Assembly: GCA_937989665.1 (NCBI GenBank)
Contig: CALKRN010000004.1
Coordinates: 1 to 64,000, forward strand
Source of the DNA: an uncultured Desulfomicrobiaceae bacterium
GTDB taxonomy: Bacteria; Desulfobacterota; Desulfovibrionia; Desulfovibrionales; Desulfomicrobiaceae
Length of the DNA stretch: 64,000 bases
Reading direction: 5' to 3'
Below, piece by piece: positions 47,006-54,514 of the stretch. The notes under the pieces were generated by a model. It had not been told where the DNA came from. It did no database searches and saw nothing but the letters and a program-made list of their open reading frames with translations. Within the stretch, counting starts at the first letter, position 1, and each line of letters begins with the position of its first letter. The position numbers and the translations under genes were made by a program.

Positions 47006-48295
47006 ATGACCCAGGATCTCCATGCCCTCGCCCGCATGCTCATGGAATTGGACGACCAGATGGTTGCGTGCATGAAGTGCGGGATGTGTCAGGCCGTCTG
47101 CCCGGTGTTTGCGGAGACCATGCGCGAGGCAGATGTGGCTCGGGGCAAGATCGCCCTCCTCGAAAATCTCGCGCATGAGATGATCCGCGACCCGCAAGGG
47201 GTGCAAGAGAAGCTGAACCTCTGCCTGTTGTGCGGCTCATGCGCGGCCAATTGTCCGAGCGGAGTGAAGGTCCTCGATATCTTCCTCAAGGCTCGGGTCA
47301 TCGTGAACACCTATTTGGGCCTGCCACCGGCCAAAAAGGCCATCTTCAGGGGTCTGCTGACAAAGCCAGCCCTCTTCAATAGTTTGCTGGATCTGGCTTC
47401 CAAGTTCCAGGGGCTCTTCACCAAACCGGCGAGTGAAGTCATCGGATCCTCGTGTGCGCGTATCCAGGCCCCGATCATTGGTGAGCGTCATTTTATGCCC
47501 CTCGCTAAAAAGCCGTTGCGCAAGATCGTGCCGTCCCTGTCGACGCGACCTGGGAAAAGCGGATATCGGGTAGCCTTGTTTCCGGGCTGTGTCGTGGACA
47601 AAATCTTCCCCAATGTTGGCCAAGCGGCCCTCAAGGTCCTCCAGCACCACGAGGTGGGGGTGTATCTGCCGGCAGGCCAAGGCTGTTGTGGTATCCCGGC
47701 CCTGTCTTCGGGGGACAAGGACTCCTTTGACCAGCTCGTTCTCCACAACTTGGAGCTTTTCGAAAAAGAGCATTTTGACTACCTCCTGACTCCGTGTGCC
47801 ACCTGTTCGGCGACCATCCACGAGATTTGGCCGCTTATGAGTGGGGACAAGAAGGAGTCGCTTCGCGATCGCATTCAGGCCATCGCCTCCCGCACCATGG
47901 ACATTGGTCAGTTCCTGGTGGACGTTCTTCGGGTGGCGGCCCCCGCTGCCGGGACTGGCGTGCGAGTTACTTACCATGATCCCTGCCATCTCAAGAAATC
48001 CCTCAAGGTGAGCGAACAGCCCCGCGCCTTGCTGCGATCCAACCCTCGGGTGGAATTCGTGGAAATGGCCGATGCGGATCGCTGCTGTGGCTGCGGTGGC
48101 AGTTTTAACCTCCAACATTATGATCTCTCTAAGGAGATCGGAACCCAAAAACGTAATGCCATCGTCGCGGCGAAGGCCGATGTGGTGGCTACGGGATGCC
48201 CGGCTTGTATGTTGCAAATCGCAGACATGCTTTCTCAGCACGGCGATCGTGTAGCAGTGAAGCACTTTATTGAAATCTACGCCGAGGCCCTGTAA
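47006..48295 (+). CDS. Iron-sulfur subunit of lactate/glycolate oxidase (GlcF type)
   Basis: A 429-residue partner of the FAD subunit. Two [4Fe-4S] motifs lie near the N-terminus, CMKCGMCQAVCPV and CLLCGSCAANCPS, and two CCG domains follow ('GQGCCGIPALSSGD' and 'DRCCGCGGSFN'), the heterodisulfide-reductase-like fold that passes electrons to the membrane quinone pool. It starts one base after the GlcD-type stop with GGAGG at five bases. The long open frame upstream is a shadow. Confidence 0.95.
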   Translation: MTQDLHALARMLMELDDQMVACMKCGMCQAVCPVFAETMREADVARGKIALLENLAHEMIRDPQGVQEKLNLCLLCGSCAANCPSGVKVLDIFLKARVIVNTYLGLPPAKKAIFRGLLTKPALFNSLLDLASKFQGLFTKPASEVIGSSCARIQAPIIGERHFMPLAKKPLRKIVPSLSTRPGKSGYRVALFPGCVVDKIFPNVGQAALKVLQHHEVGVYLPAGQGCCGIPALSSGDKDSFDQLVLHNLELFEKEHFDYLLTPCATCSATIHEIWPLMSGDKKESLRDRIQAIASRTMDIGQFLVDVLRVAAPAAGTGVRVTYHDPCHLKKSLKVSEQPRALLRSNPRVEFVEMADADRCCGCGGSFNLQHYDLSKEIGTQKRNAIVAAKADVVATGCPACMLQIADMLSQHGDRVAVKHFIEIYAEAL

Positions 48296-48301
48296 CTGTT
48301 T

Positions 48302-48337
48302 CGGGAGCCAACAGCAGTGGCTCCCGATTCTTTTTTT
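48302..48337 (+). terminator. Intrinsic terminator between the oxidase genes and pta
   Basis: A perfect 9-bp stem (48302-48310 with 48318-48326), a 7-base loop and ATTC followed by seven T. It lies six bases after the iron-sulfur subunit stop codon and divides the lactate operon into segments. Confidence 0.9.
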
Positions 48338-48346
48338 GAGACTATG

Positions 48347-48362
48347 GTTTGTTTATACAAAC
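48347..48362 (+). promoter_or_regulatory. GTTTGT-TTAT-ACAAAC palindrome before pta
   Basis: A perfect 6-bp inverted repeat with a 4-base AT spacer lies between the terminator and the pta ribosome site. It is built like an operator (its AT-rich halves recall Rex-type sites, TTGTGA-N6-TCACAA, but do not match them well). It could equally be an RNA hairpin. Confidence 0.45.
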
Positions 48363-48376
48363 AAAATGAGGGCTCT

Positions 48377-50491
48377 ATGGCTAAAAATCTCTATATCACG
48401 GCGACGGAAGCCCGCAGTGGCAAATCTGCTATTGTGTTGGGTGTCATGCAAATGCTGTTGCGTGATATCCGCAGGGTAGGATTTTTCCGTCCTATTATTA
48501 ACGATGATTCTGGAAAAAAAGACCATGATATCGACTTGGTACTCTCCCAATTCTATCTTGGTCTGCAATATCCCGAGACCTATGCCCTGACGATGCGTCA
48601 GGCAAAAGAGATGGTGAATGCTGGCCAGCATGCGCTGCTCATGGAGCGCATCATCAACAAGTACAAAGAACTTGAGGCCAAGTGTGATTTCATCTTGTTG
48701 GAAGGGACGGACTTTGAAGGCGGGACTCCGGCGTTCGAGTTTGACATCAATGCCGATATTGCCGCCAATCTCGGCAGTCCGCTGCTGGTCGTCGTCAATG
48801 CTTGCCAGAAGACCGAGCACGAGATCATTTCTTCAACGAAGCTCTCGGTGGAGTCGTTCTCCGAAAAGGCGGTGGATATCCTCGGCGTCATCGTCAACCG
48901 CGTTGCCGTACCGGACCGAGAGGCCTTGCGCATCGCCTTGCGGCAGAGTTTGTCCAAGCTGGACATCCTCCTCTATCTCATCCCGGAAGTCGCTATTCTC
49001 GGCAAGCCCACGGTGGCCGACGTCATGAAATGGGTGGGAGCCGAGGTCCTCTATGGCCAGGATAACCTGGAAGCCCAGGTGGAGGACATCGTCGTGGCGG
49101 CGATGCAGATTGGCAATTTTCTCGACTATATTGAGAAGGGGAGCCTGATTGTCACCCCGGGTGATCGTTCGGATATTATTGTGAGCTGCCTGGCTTCCCG
49201 GCTTTCTGCCGCCTATCCGGATATCGCAGGTGTTCTGCTCACGGGTGGTATCCGACCAGATCGCAATGTGGCGCGGCTTATTGAGGGCTGGACTGGGGTT
49301 CCGGTGCCGGTCCTCCTGGGCAAAGAGGCGACCTTCCAGACTGCTCGTCGCCTGTACAATATGTACGGTAAGATCGAACCAGACAACCAAAAGAAGATTG
49401 CCTCAGCCCTTGGAGTTTTTGAAGAGAACGTGGATACCGTGGAGATGCGGGCACGGCTCAATACCCGCAAATCCACCAAAGTCACGCCGCAGATGTTTGA
49501 GTACAGTCTCATTGAGAAGGCAAAGGCACATCGCCAGCATATTGTTCTTCCAGAAGGCTCTGATGAGCGTATTTTGCGAGCAGCGGATATTTTACTGCGC
49601 CGTGGCGTTGTAGACATCACTATTCTGGGAGATATTCCGGCGATCCATTCGAAGATATCTCAACTGGGGCTCAATCTTGACGCTGCTCAACTTATTGATC
49701 CAGCAAAGAGTCCAGATTTAGAAGAATTCATTGAAATATTCCATGACCTACGTAAAAGTAAAGGTGTCTCTCGAGAACTTGCTTGCGATTGCATGATGGA
49801 TCCCACGTATTTTGGCACCATGATGGTCTATTTGGGGAAGGCCGACGGCATGGTGTCTGGGGCCATCAACACCACGGCCCACACCATCCGTCCGGCACTC
49901 CAGATCATCAAGACCAAGCCAGGGATTTCCATTGTCTCGAGCGTGTTCTTTATGTGCCTTAAGGATCGGGTGCTCGTGTTTGGTGACTGCGCCGTGAATC
50001 CCAACCCCAATCCCCAGCAACTGGCTGAAATTGCTATCAATTCTGCCGAGACCGCGCGGGTGTTTGGCGTCGAGCCGCGGGTGGCCATGCTGTCCTATTC
50101 CACCGGTGATTCCGGTGCCGGCAGTGATGTGGACCTGGTGGTGGAGGCCACTCGCATTGCCAGGGAGCGGGCCCCGGAGCTGCTCATCGAAGGTCCCATT
50201 CAGTACGACGCCGCCATCGACCCCGAGGTGGCCCAGAAAAAACTCCCGGGCAGTCCTGTGGCAGGTCGGGCAACAGTCTTTATCTTCCCGGACCTCAATA
50301 CGGGCAACAATACCTACAAGGCCGTGCAGCGGGCCGCCAATGCCGTGGCCATTGGTCCGGTGCTCCAGGGGCTCAAGAAGCCGGTCAACGACCTCTCCCG
50401 CGGTTGTACCGTACCCGATATAGTCAATACTGTTGCGATTACGGCGATTCAGGCCCAAGCGGAAAAAGGGATTGTTGCGCCAGTAAATTAG
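48377..50491 (+). CDS. pta: Phosphate acetyltransferase, long form
   Basis: A 704-residue Pta of the long type. The N-terminal BioD-like P-loop domain shows 'ATEARSGKSAIVLGV', a middle DRTGG domain follows (about 215-330), and the C-terminal catalytic domain (about 375-700) has 'LPEGSDERILRAADILLRRG' and 'AMLSYSTGDSGAGSDVD'. It converts acetyl-CoA and phosphate to acetyl phosphate. The start ATG 48377 follows GAGGG; 20 codons upstream are unsupported. The DNA around 49640-49790 is AT-rich relative to the rest. ackA follows after a terminator. Confidence 0.96.
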   Translation: MAKNLYITATEARSGKSAIVLGVMQMLLRDIRRVGFFRPIINDDSGKKDHDIDLVLSQFYLGLQYPETYALTMRQAKEMVNAGQHALLMERIINKYKELEAKCDFILLEGTDFEGGTPAFEFDINADIAANLGSPLLVVVNACQKTEHEIISSTKLSVESFSEKAVDILGVIVNRVAVPDREALRIALRQSLSKLDILLYLIPEVAILGKPTVADVMKWVGAEVLYGQDNLEAQVEDIVVAAMQIGNFLDYIEKGSLIVTPGDRSDIIVSCLASRLSAAYPDIAGVLLTGGIRPDRNVARLIEGWTGVPVPVLLGKEATFQTARRLYNMYGKIEPDNQKKIASALGVFEENVDTVEMRARLNTRKSTKVTPQMFEYSLIEKAKAHRQHIVLPEGSDERILRAADILLRRGVVDITILGDIPAIHSKISQLGLNLDAAQLIDPAKSPDLEEFIEIFHDLRKSKGVSRELACDCMMDPTYFGTMMVYLGKADGMVSGAINTTAHTIRPALQIIKTKPGISIVSSVFFMCLKDRVLVFGDCAVNPNPNPQQLAEIAINSAETARVFGVEPRVAMLSYSTGDSGAGSDVDLVVEATRIARERAPELLIEGPIQYDAAIDPEVAQKKLPGSPVAGRATVFIFPDLNTGNNTYKAVQRAANAVAIGPVLQGLKKPVNDLSRGCTVPDIVNTVAITAIQAQAEKGIVAPVN

Positions 50492-50510
50492 CGTTCCCCT
50501 TGCAGGAAAG

Positions 50511-50545
50511 AAGCGACAGGAAGCGCCCCTGTCGCTTTCTTTTTT
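50511..50545 (+). terminator. Intrinsic terminator between pta and ackA
   Basis: A perfect 10-bp stem (50511-50520 with 50528-50537), a 7-base loop and a TCTTTTTT run lie 20 bases after the pta stop and 27 bases before the ackA start. It should lower ackA transcript relative to pta. Confidence 0.88.
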
Positions 50546-50571
50546 ATCTTCTCTCAACAAGGAGTTCTCAT

Positions 50572-51783
50572 ATGTATGTTTTTGTTATCAATTCCGGGAG
50601 TTCATCCCTCAAATACCAACTCTTGGATATGGAGAAACGGCAAGCAGTCGCTTCTGGCGTTGTAGAACGCATTGGCGAATCCATGGGACGGATTACCCAC
50701 AAGCAATATCCAGGTGCCGATACTGAGTCTAAAACAGTCATCGATATGCCGTTTCCGGATCACCGCGTGGCCATGGACCAGGCCGTGCATTTGCTCGTCC
50801 ATCCAGCGCATGGGGTAATTGCCTCCCGCGAGGCCATCAATGCCATTGGCCATCGGGTGGTCATGGGAGGCGAAACCTTGGTGCAGAGTACCCGCATCAC
50901 GGCAGCGGTCATTGCCCAGATTCGGGCCAATTGCAGTCTAAGTCCCCTCCACAATCCTGCCAATCTCGTGGGCATCGAGGCGGCCTTGGAACTCTTCCCG
51001 CACGCCCCCCAGGTGGCGGTGTTTGATACTGAATTCCATCAGACCATGCCGCCTTCGGCCTATCTCTACCCCATTCCCTACCATTTTTATGAAGAGCTGC
51101 GGGTGCGGCGCTACGGCTTTCATGGGACCTCTCACCGCTTTGTCACCCGAGAAGCGGCGCGTCTTATGGGCAAGCCCGTCGATGCCGTGAACCTGGTCAC
51201 GCTTCATTTGGGCAATGGCTGCAGCATGGCCGCGGTCCGCCAGGGGCGGTGCGTGGATACCACCATGGGTATGACCCCGCTCTCGGGGCTTATGATGGGC
51301 ACGCGCAGTGGCGACATCGACCCGGCGATTATCTTTTTCCTCATGCAAGAAAAGGGGTATAGCGCCACCGAGATGGACGCCATTCTCAACAAAGAGAGCG
51401 GGCTCAAAGGGATTTGTGGCAAGAACGACATGCGCGACATCCACCAGGCTGCTGCTGCTGGAGACGAGCGGGCGCGTTTGGCCCTGGAGATGTTTGTGGG
51501 CCGGATCCGCAAGTTCCTTGGTGCCTACATGACCGTTACCGGACCGCTCGATGCCATTGTCTTTACTGCGGGCATTGGTGAAAATGACGATATTGTCCGG
51601 CGGATGGTGTGCCAGGATTTGGAGCACCTCGGCATTGTCCTTGATGCAAGCGCCAATGCCGGCCGTAAGGGAGAGCCAACGCCGCTCCATTCGCCGACGA
51701 GCCGGGTGCAGATTTGGGTCATCCCCACCAATGAGGAATTGGAGATCGCTCAAGCCACTGTGGCTGTGCTGCGAGGTGCTTAG
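50572..51783 (+). CDS. ackA: Acetate kinase
   Basis: A 403-residue acetate kinase, turning acetyl phosphate and ADP into acetate and ATP. Signature segments are 'VFVINSGSSSLKYQLL' at the N-terminus, 'RRYGFHGTSHRFV', 'LHLGNGCSMAAV' and 'FTAGIGEND'. AAGGAG precedes ATG 50572 by seven bases. It is the ATP-yielding step of the operon. The frame upstream of the ATG belongs to the pta 3' region shadow. Confidence 0.97.
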   Translation: MYVFVINSGSSSLKYQLLDMEKRQAVASGVVERIGESMGRITHKQYPGADTESKTVIDMPFPDHRVAMDQAVHLLVHPAHGVIASREAINAIGHRVVMGGETLVQSTRITAAVIAQIRANCSLSPLHNPANLVGIEAALELFPHAPQVAVFDTEFHQTMPPSAYLYPIPYHFYEELRVRRYGFHGTSHRFVTREAARLMGKPVDAVNLVTLHLGNGCSMAAVRQGRCVDTTMGMTPLSGLMMGTRSGDIDPAIIFFLMQEKGYSATEMDAILNKESGLKGICGKNDMRDIHQAAAAGDERARLALEMFVGRIRKFLGAYMTVTGPLDAIVFTAGIGENDDIVRRMVCQDLEHLGIVLDASANAGRKGEPTPLHSPTSRVQIWVIPTNEELEIAQATVAVLRGA

Positions 51784-51796
51784 ATATCTCATGATG

Positions 51797-51833
51797 AAAA
51801 AAAGGCACTGCAGTCTCGCGGGGCTGCAGTGCC
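51797..51833 (-). terminator. Minus-strand terminator facing the end of ackA
   Basis: A perfect 10-bp stem (51804-51813 with 51824-51833) is followed by seven T only when read on the minus strand. It would stop antisense transcripts that run from the tRNA-Ser side into ackA. On the plus strand it would only be a hairpin in front of the DUF2703 gene. Confidence 0.7.
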
Positions 51834-51859
51834 AAGAAGCGACCCAACAGAAGGATCCT

Positions 51860-52279
51860 ATGCCAACACTCAAGATAGTCTGGAAACGATTGGTATATCA
51901 CGGTGTAACGTGTCCACGATGCGAGCAAACAGAAGAAGCAATCGAGAAGGCTGTTTGTGCGCTTCGCGAACTAGTGGCTGTCTCTGATATCCATATTGTG
52001 CTCGAGAAAGAAGAGATTTCTTTGGATGCATTCCAAAAAGCACCATCCCAGTCCAACCAGATTTGGATCCATGACCGGCTTCTCGAAGATTGGCTCGGTG
52101 GTAAGGAAGGCCAAAGTACGTGCTGTGGGGTCTGCGGCGATTTGCCGTGCAGAACGCTTGTCCTCGATAAAACGGTCTATGAGGCCATTCCTGCCGATCG
52201 CATCATTGAAGCCGGGCTTCGTGCCGCCTCCGCGCTCCGTGCTGTGAAGGACGATGGGGGGATCGAGACCGGGAGCTGA
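51860..52279 (+). CDS. DUF2703 family protein
   Basis: A 139-residue protein matching DUF2703. The start 'LKIVWKRLVYHGVTCPRC' leads into a thioredoxin-like fold with a CPRC pair; a second cysteine group 'STCCGVCGDLPCR' follows 'IWIHDRLLEDWLGG'. The family is often found near metal, arsenic or redox genes; its function is unknown. AAGGAT lies before ATG 51860. It is the last plus-strand gene after ackA. A similar small gene follows ackA in some Desulfovibrio lactate operons (from memory, not checked). Confidence 0.85.
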   Translation: MPTLKIVWKRLVYHGVTCPRCEQTEEAIEKAVCALRELVAVSDIHIVLEKEEISLDAFQKAPSQSNQIWIHDRLLEDWLGGKEGQSTCCGVCGDLPCRTLVLDKTVYEAIPADRIIEAGLRAASALRAVKDDGGIETGS

Positions 52280-52728
52280 AGATGGCATCGGCGGGGGGAG
52301 AGCCCTGCGGGCGGCACGCAAATGGCGAGGAGACGCGCAGGCGCCGCTGCACGCGTTCGATGCGACAAAGCGCTCGGCACGGCACTTGTGCGGGCGGTAA
52401 TGGAGCCCCTGCCTTTTGCCTCAAGATTGGCTTCACGCGTGGCCGTGCCACAAGACACTTGTGCGAATGGTGATGGAGACGGGGGCGCTGCGCCAATCTC
52501 CGCGCAGGGGATGGCGCCTTAGGCAGGAGAGAGGGCGCAGCAGGGGGAGCATGGGCACCTCCAACCCCGTCGTTGTGGCGCCGGTTCGGGAGAGAATGGC
52601 GAAAAGGCTGGGATGTTTGCACGAGATGTGCTGCAGTGGGGCGCTGCGCATGAGAAATGGTGGAGAGGGTGGGATTGGAACTTCGTGGGCGCGGCAGCAC
52701 ATCACCGCCTTGCAACGAGCATGAGAAA
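52280..52728. repeat. Gene-free region with degenerate direct repeats, including a tRNA-Ser 3' copy
   Basis: The 34 bases at 52648-52681 repeat 52719-52752 with two mismatches; the second copy covers the 3' trailer, CCA and T-arm half of tRNA-Ser. A second pair, 52383-52405 and 52456-52478, agrees at 19 of 23 positions. The spacings are 71 and 73 bp. No gene is convincing here. Confidence 0.75.
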
Positions 52729-52824
52729 TGGCGGAGAGGGTGGGATTCGAACCCACGTGACGGGGATAAGCCGTCAACTCGATTTCGAGTCGAGCGCGTT
52801 ACGACCGGGCTTCGCTACCTCTCC
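52729..52824 (-). tRNA. tRNA-Ser (anticodon CGA)
   Basis: A class II tRNA of 93 bases plus CCA. The acceptor pairs are GGAGAGG (52824-52818) and CCTCTCC; the discriminator is G and CCA is encoded. The anticodon stem CTCGA/TCGAG encloses CTCGAAA, giving CGA. A long variable arm (TGACGGC...GTCA type) and T-arm GGGTTCGAATCCC are present. Its 5' 26 bases overlap the end of tadA. Confidence 0.96.
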
Positions 52825-53302
52825 GCATCAAGCGGCGGGATTCAAAGAACGCCGTGAGCATGGCGCTGCATGGCTCGGCCAAGACTCCTTCGCGTACCCA
52901 AAAGCGGTGGTTGGCCCATGCCAGATCCGCTGTATGGAGGCGGCTGACGAGGCATCCGGCTTTGGGGTCCCGCGTGCCGAAAACCACTCCGGCCACTCGG
53001 GCGTGGAGGATGGCCCCGACACACATGAGGCAGGGTTCGAGGGTCACCACCAGCACACAGTCCAGGAGGCGGTGGTTGCCCAGGGCTGCTGCGGCCTGGC
53101 GCAGGGCCAGGATTTCCGCGTGGGCTGTTGGGTCCCCCGTCTGGATGGTACGGTTCCCTGCCCGCGCGAGGACCTCTCCCCTGCGCACCACGACCGCCCC
53201 TACCGGGACCTCGCCTTCGCGTTGCGCGGAACGGGCCTCTTCCAAGGCCGTGACCATGAACGCTGTCCAAGGATCTTGGCTGTGCGGCGAGGGGTGGTCC
53301 AT
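52799..53302 (-). CDS. tadA: tRNA-specific adenosine deaminase TadA
   Basis: A 167-residue deaminase that converts the wobble adenosine of tRNA-Arg(ACG) to inosine. Zinc and catalytic motifs are 'PTAHAEILAL' (HAE) and 'EPCLMCVGAI' (PCxxC), with 'GAVVVRRGEVLARAGN' before them. ATG 53302 gives a normal N-terminus, though its ribosome site is weak; the frame is open further upstream over purQ. The last eight or so codons and the stop lie inside tRNA-Ser, so the C-terminal end 'RGSEARS' is encoded by tRNA sequence. Confidence 0.92.
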   Translation of the reverse strand: MDHPSPHSQDPWTAFMVTALEEARSAQREGEVPVGAVVVRRGEVLARAGNRTIQTGDPTAHAEILALRQAAAALGNHRLLDCVLVVTLEPCLMCVGAILHARVAGVVFGTRDPKAGCLVSRLHTADLAWANHRFWVREGVLAEPCSAMLTAFFESRRLMRRGSEARS

Positions 53303-53322
53303 ACGGTGTACCCCTGCTGTTG

Positions 53323-54132
53323 TCAACGCGCCTGCAAGGAAGCAATCCCCTGCGCGATGAGGGCAGTGCCGAGGGTGGGGCGCTCCCCGCGCGTCCATCG
53401 TGGATGATTGGTGGGGTGGTTGAAGGCCTCGGGATGGGGCATGAGCCCGAGGATGCGGCCGGTGGGGTCGGTTAGGGCCGCGATGCCTGCTGGCGAGCCA
53501 TTGGGATTGGCCGGATAGGCCTCGGTGGGCAGTCCAGTAGCCGGGTCGCAGTAGGCCAGGGGGGCGAGGTGGTGGCTTTGGATGTGGGCGAGGATTTCAG
53601 GACTTGCGGCAATGAGTTTGCCTTCGCCATGCCGCACTGGCATCTCGAGGATTGGCCCAAGCCCCCGGGTAAAGACGCAAGGGGAAGCCGGGTCTACGCG
53701 CAGATGGACCCAGCGGTCCTCGAAGCGGGCGGAGTCATTGTGGCCCAGGGAGACCTGGCGCACAAAGCGCTGGCCATGGAGGCCTGGCAGTAGGCCTAAT
53801 TTTACCAATAGCTGAAACCCATTGCAAATCCCCAACATGAGTCCACCGGCATCAAGAAAGGCGGCAAGGTCGTCCACCAGGCTGCGGCCGGAACGGGTGC
53901 GGGCGTAGCGCCAGCGTACGGCCGCGGCTTGGGCTGCCCCGAGGTCATCGCCATCGAGAAAGCCGCCTGGTAGGATGAGAAAATTATAGTCCGTCAGCCG
54001 TACCCGTTCGGCGAGAAGATCGAAGAAAAAGGCGATGGTAACGGTGTCCGCTCCTGCTTCCTTGGCGCTGTGGGCGCATTCGCGCTCGCAATTGGTCCCA
54101 TAACCGGTGACCACGAGGGTATGGACCTGCAT
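53323..54132 (-). CDS. purQ: Phosphoribosylformylglycinamidine synthase glutaminase subunit PurQ
   Basis: A 269-residue class I glutamine amidotransferase. The nucleophile lies in 'LGICNGFQLLVKLGLL', the PurQ form of the elbow, and the His/Glu pair in 'GLMPHPEAFNHP'; 'LPGGFLDGDDLGA' is the family glycine loop. PurQ feeds ammonia to PurL in purine synthesis. The length is above the 225 of short PurQ and fits the longer form. ATG 54132 has GGAGGAAG. It sits between the 117-residue gene and tadA, with gaps of 28 and 20 bases. Confidence 0.92.
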   Translation of the reverse strand: MQVHTLVVTGYGTNCERECAHSAKEAGADTVTIAFFFDLLAERVRLTDYNFLILPGGFLDGDDLGAAQAAAVRWRYARTRSGRSLVDDLAAFLDAGGLMLGICNGFQLLVKLGLLPGLHGQRFVRQVSLGHNDSARFEDRWVHLRVDPASPCVFTRGLGPILEMPVRHGEGKLIAASPEILAHIQSHHLAPLAYCDPATGLPTEAYPANPNGSPAGIAALTDPTGRILGLMPHPEAFNHPTNHPRWTRGERPTLGTALIAQGIASLQAR

Positions 54133-54160
54133 GTTCTTCCTCCCGGGCGTTTGCCCTCTC

Positions 54161-54514
54161 CTAGTCGGCGGTGGTCGGTGAGGCAAGGTTGGGTTCAGTG
54201 GCGCAGGTAAGGGGGGTAAAGGCCGGGTCGAAGGGGCCAAAATCGCCGCGTTCGGCCACCAGGGTAAAAAAGGTGAGGCGATCGTAGCGTTTGATCCACG
54301 CTTCGCGTACTCCCATCTGGGCGTAGTAGGTTGCCTTGGGGATGGGGTGATTGGATTCGGTGAGGTCGTACACCGCTTCGTCCACCTCGGCCCAGGCATG
54401 GACAATATAGCCTGGACCGCCTGGGATCCACGCATGAACGACGGTGGCAGACTCGCATTCGCTCGCCACCTCGAGGGCGGCAGCAAAACAGGATTCGCGA
54501 AAGTGCATGGTCAT
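54161..54514 (-). CDS. Small protein of unknown function with a possible Cys-His-Asp arrangement
   Basis: I do not recognise a named family for this 117-residue protein. It contains a cysteine near the N-terminus ('RESCFAAALEVA'), a histidine in 'GYIVHAWAEVDEAVYDLTE' and an aspartate shortly after. This order resembles small transglutaminase-like or papain-like proteins with a 'HAWxExxxxxxD' segment, so an amidase or transferase fold is possible. The ATG at 54514 overlaps the stop of the hydantoinase-family gene (ATGA); a second ATG two codons later has better ribosome-site spacing. Function is unknown. Confidence 0.75.
   Translation of the reverse strand: MTMHFRESCFAAALEVASECESATVVHAWIPGGPGYIVHAWAEVDEAVYDLTESNHPIPKATYYAQMGVREAWIKRYDRLTFFTLVAERGDFGPFDPAFTPLTCATEPNLASPTTAD

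Noticed and set aside
52413-52724. Open frames in the tRNA-Ser/DUF2703 gap
   Set aside because: They run through direct repeats and into tRNA sequence, and none has a ribosome site or recognisable similarity.
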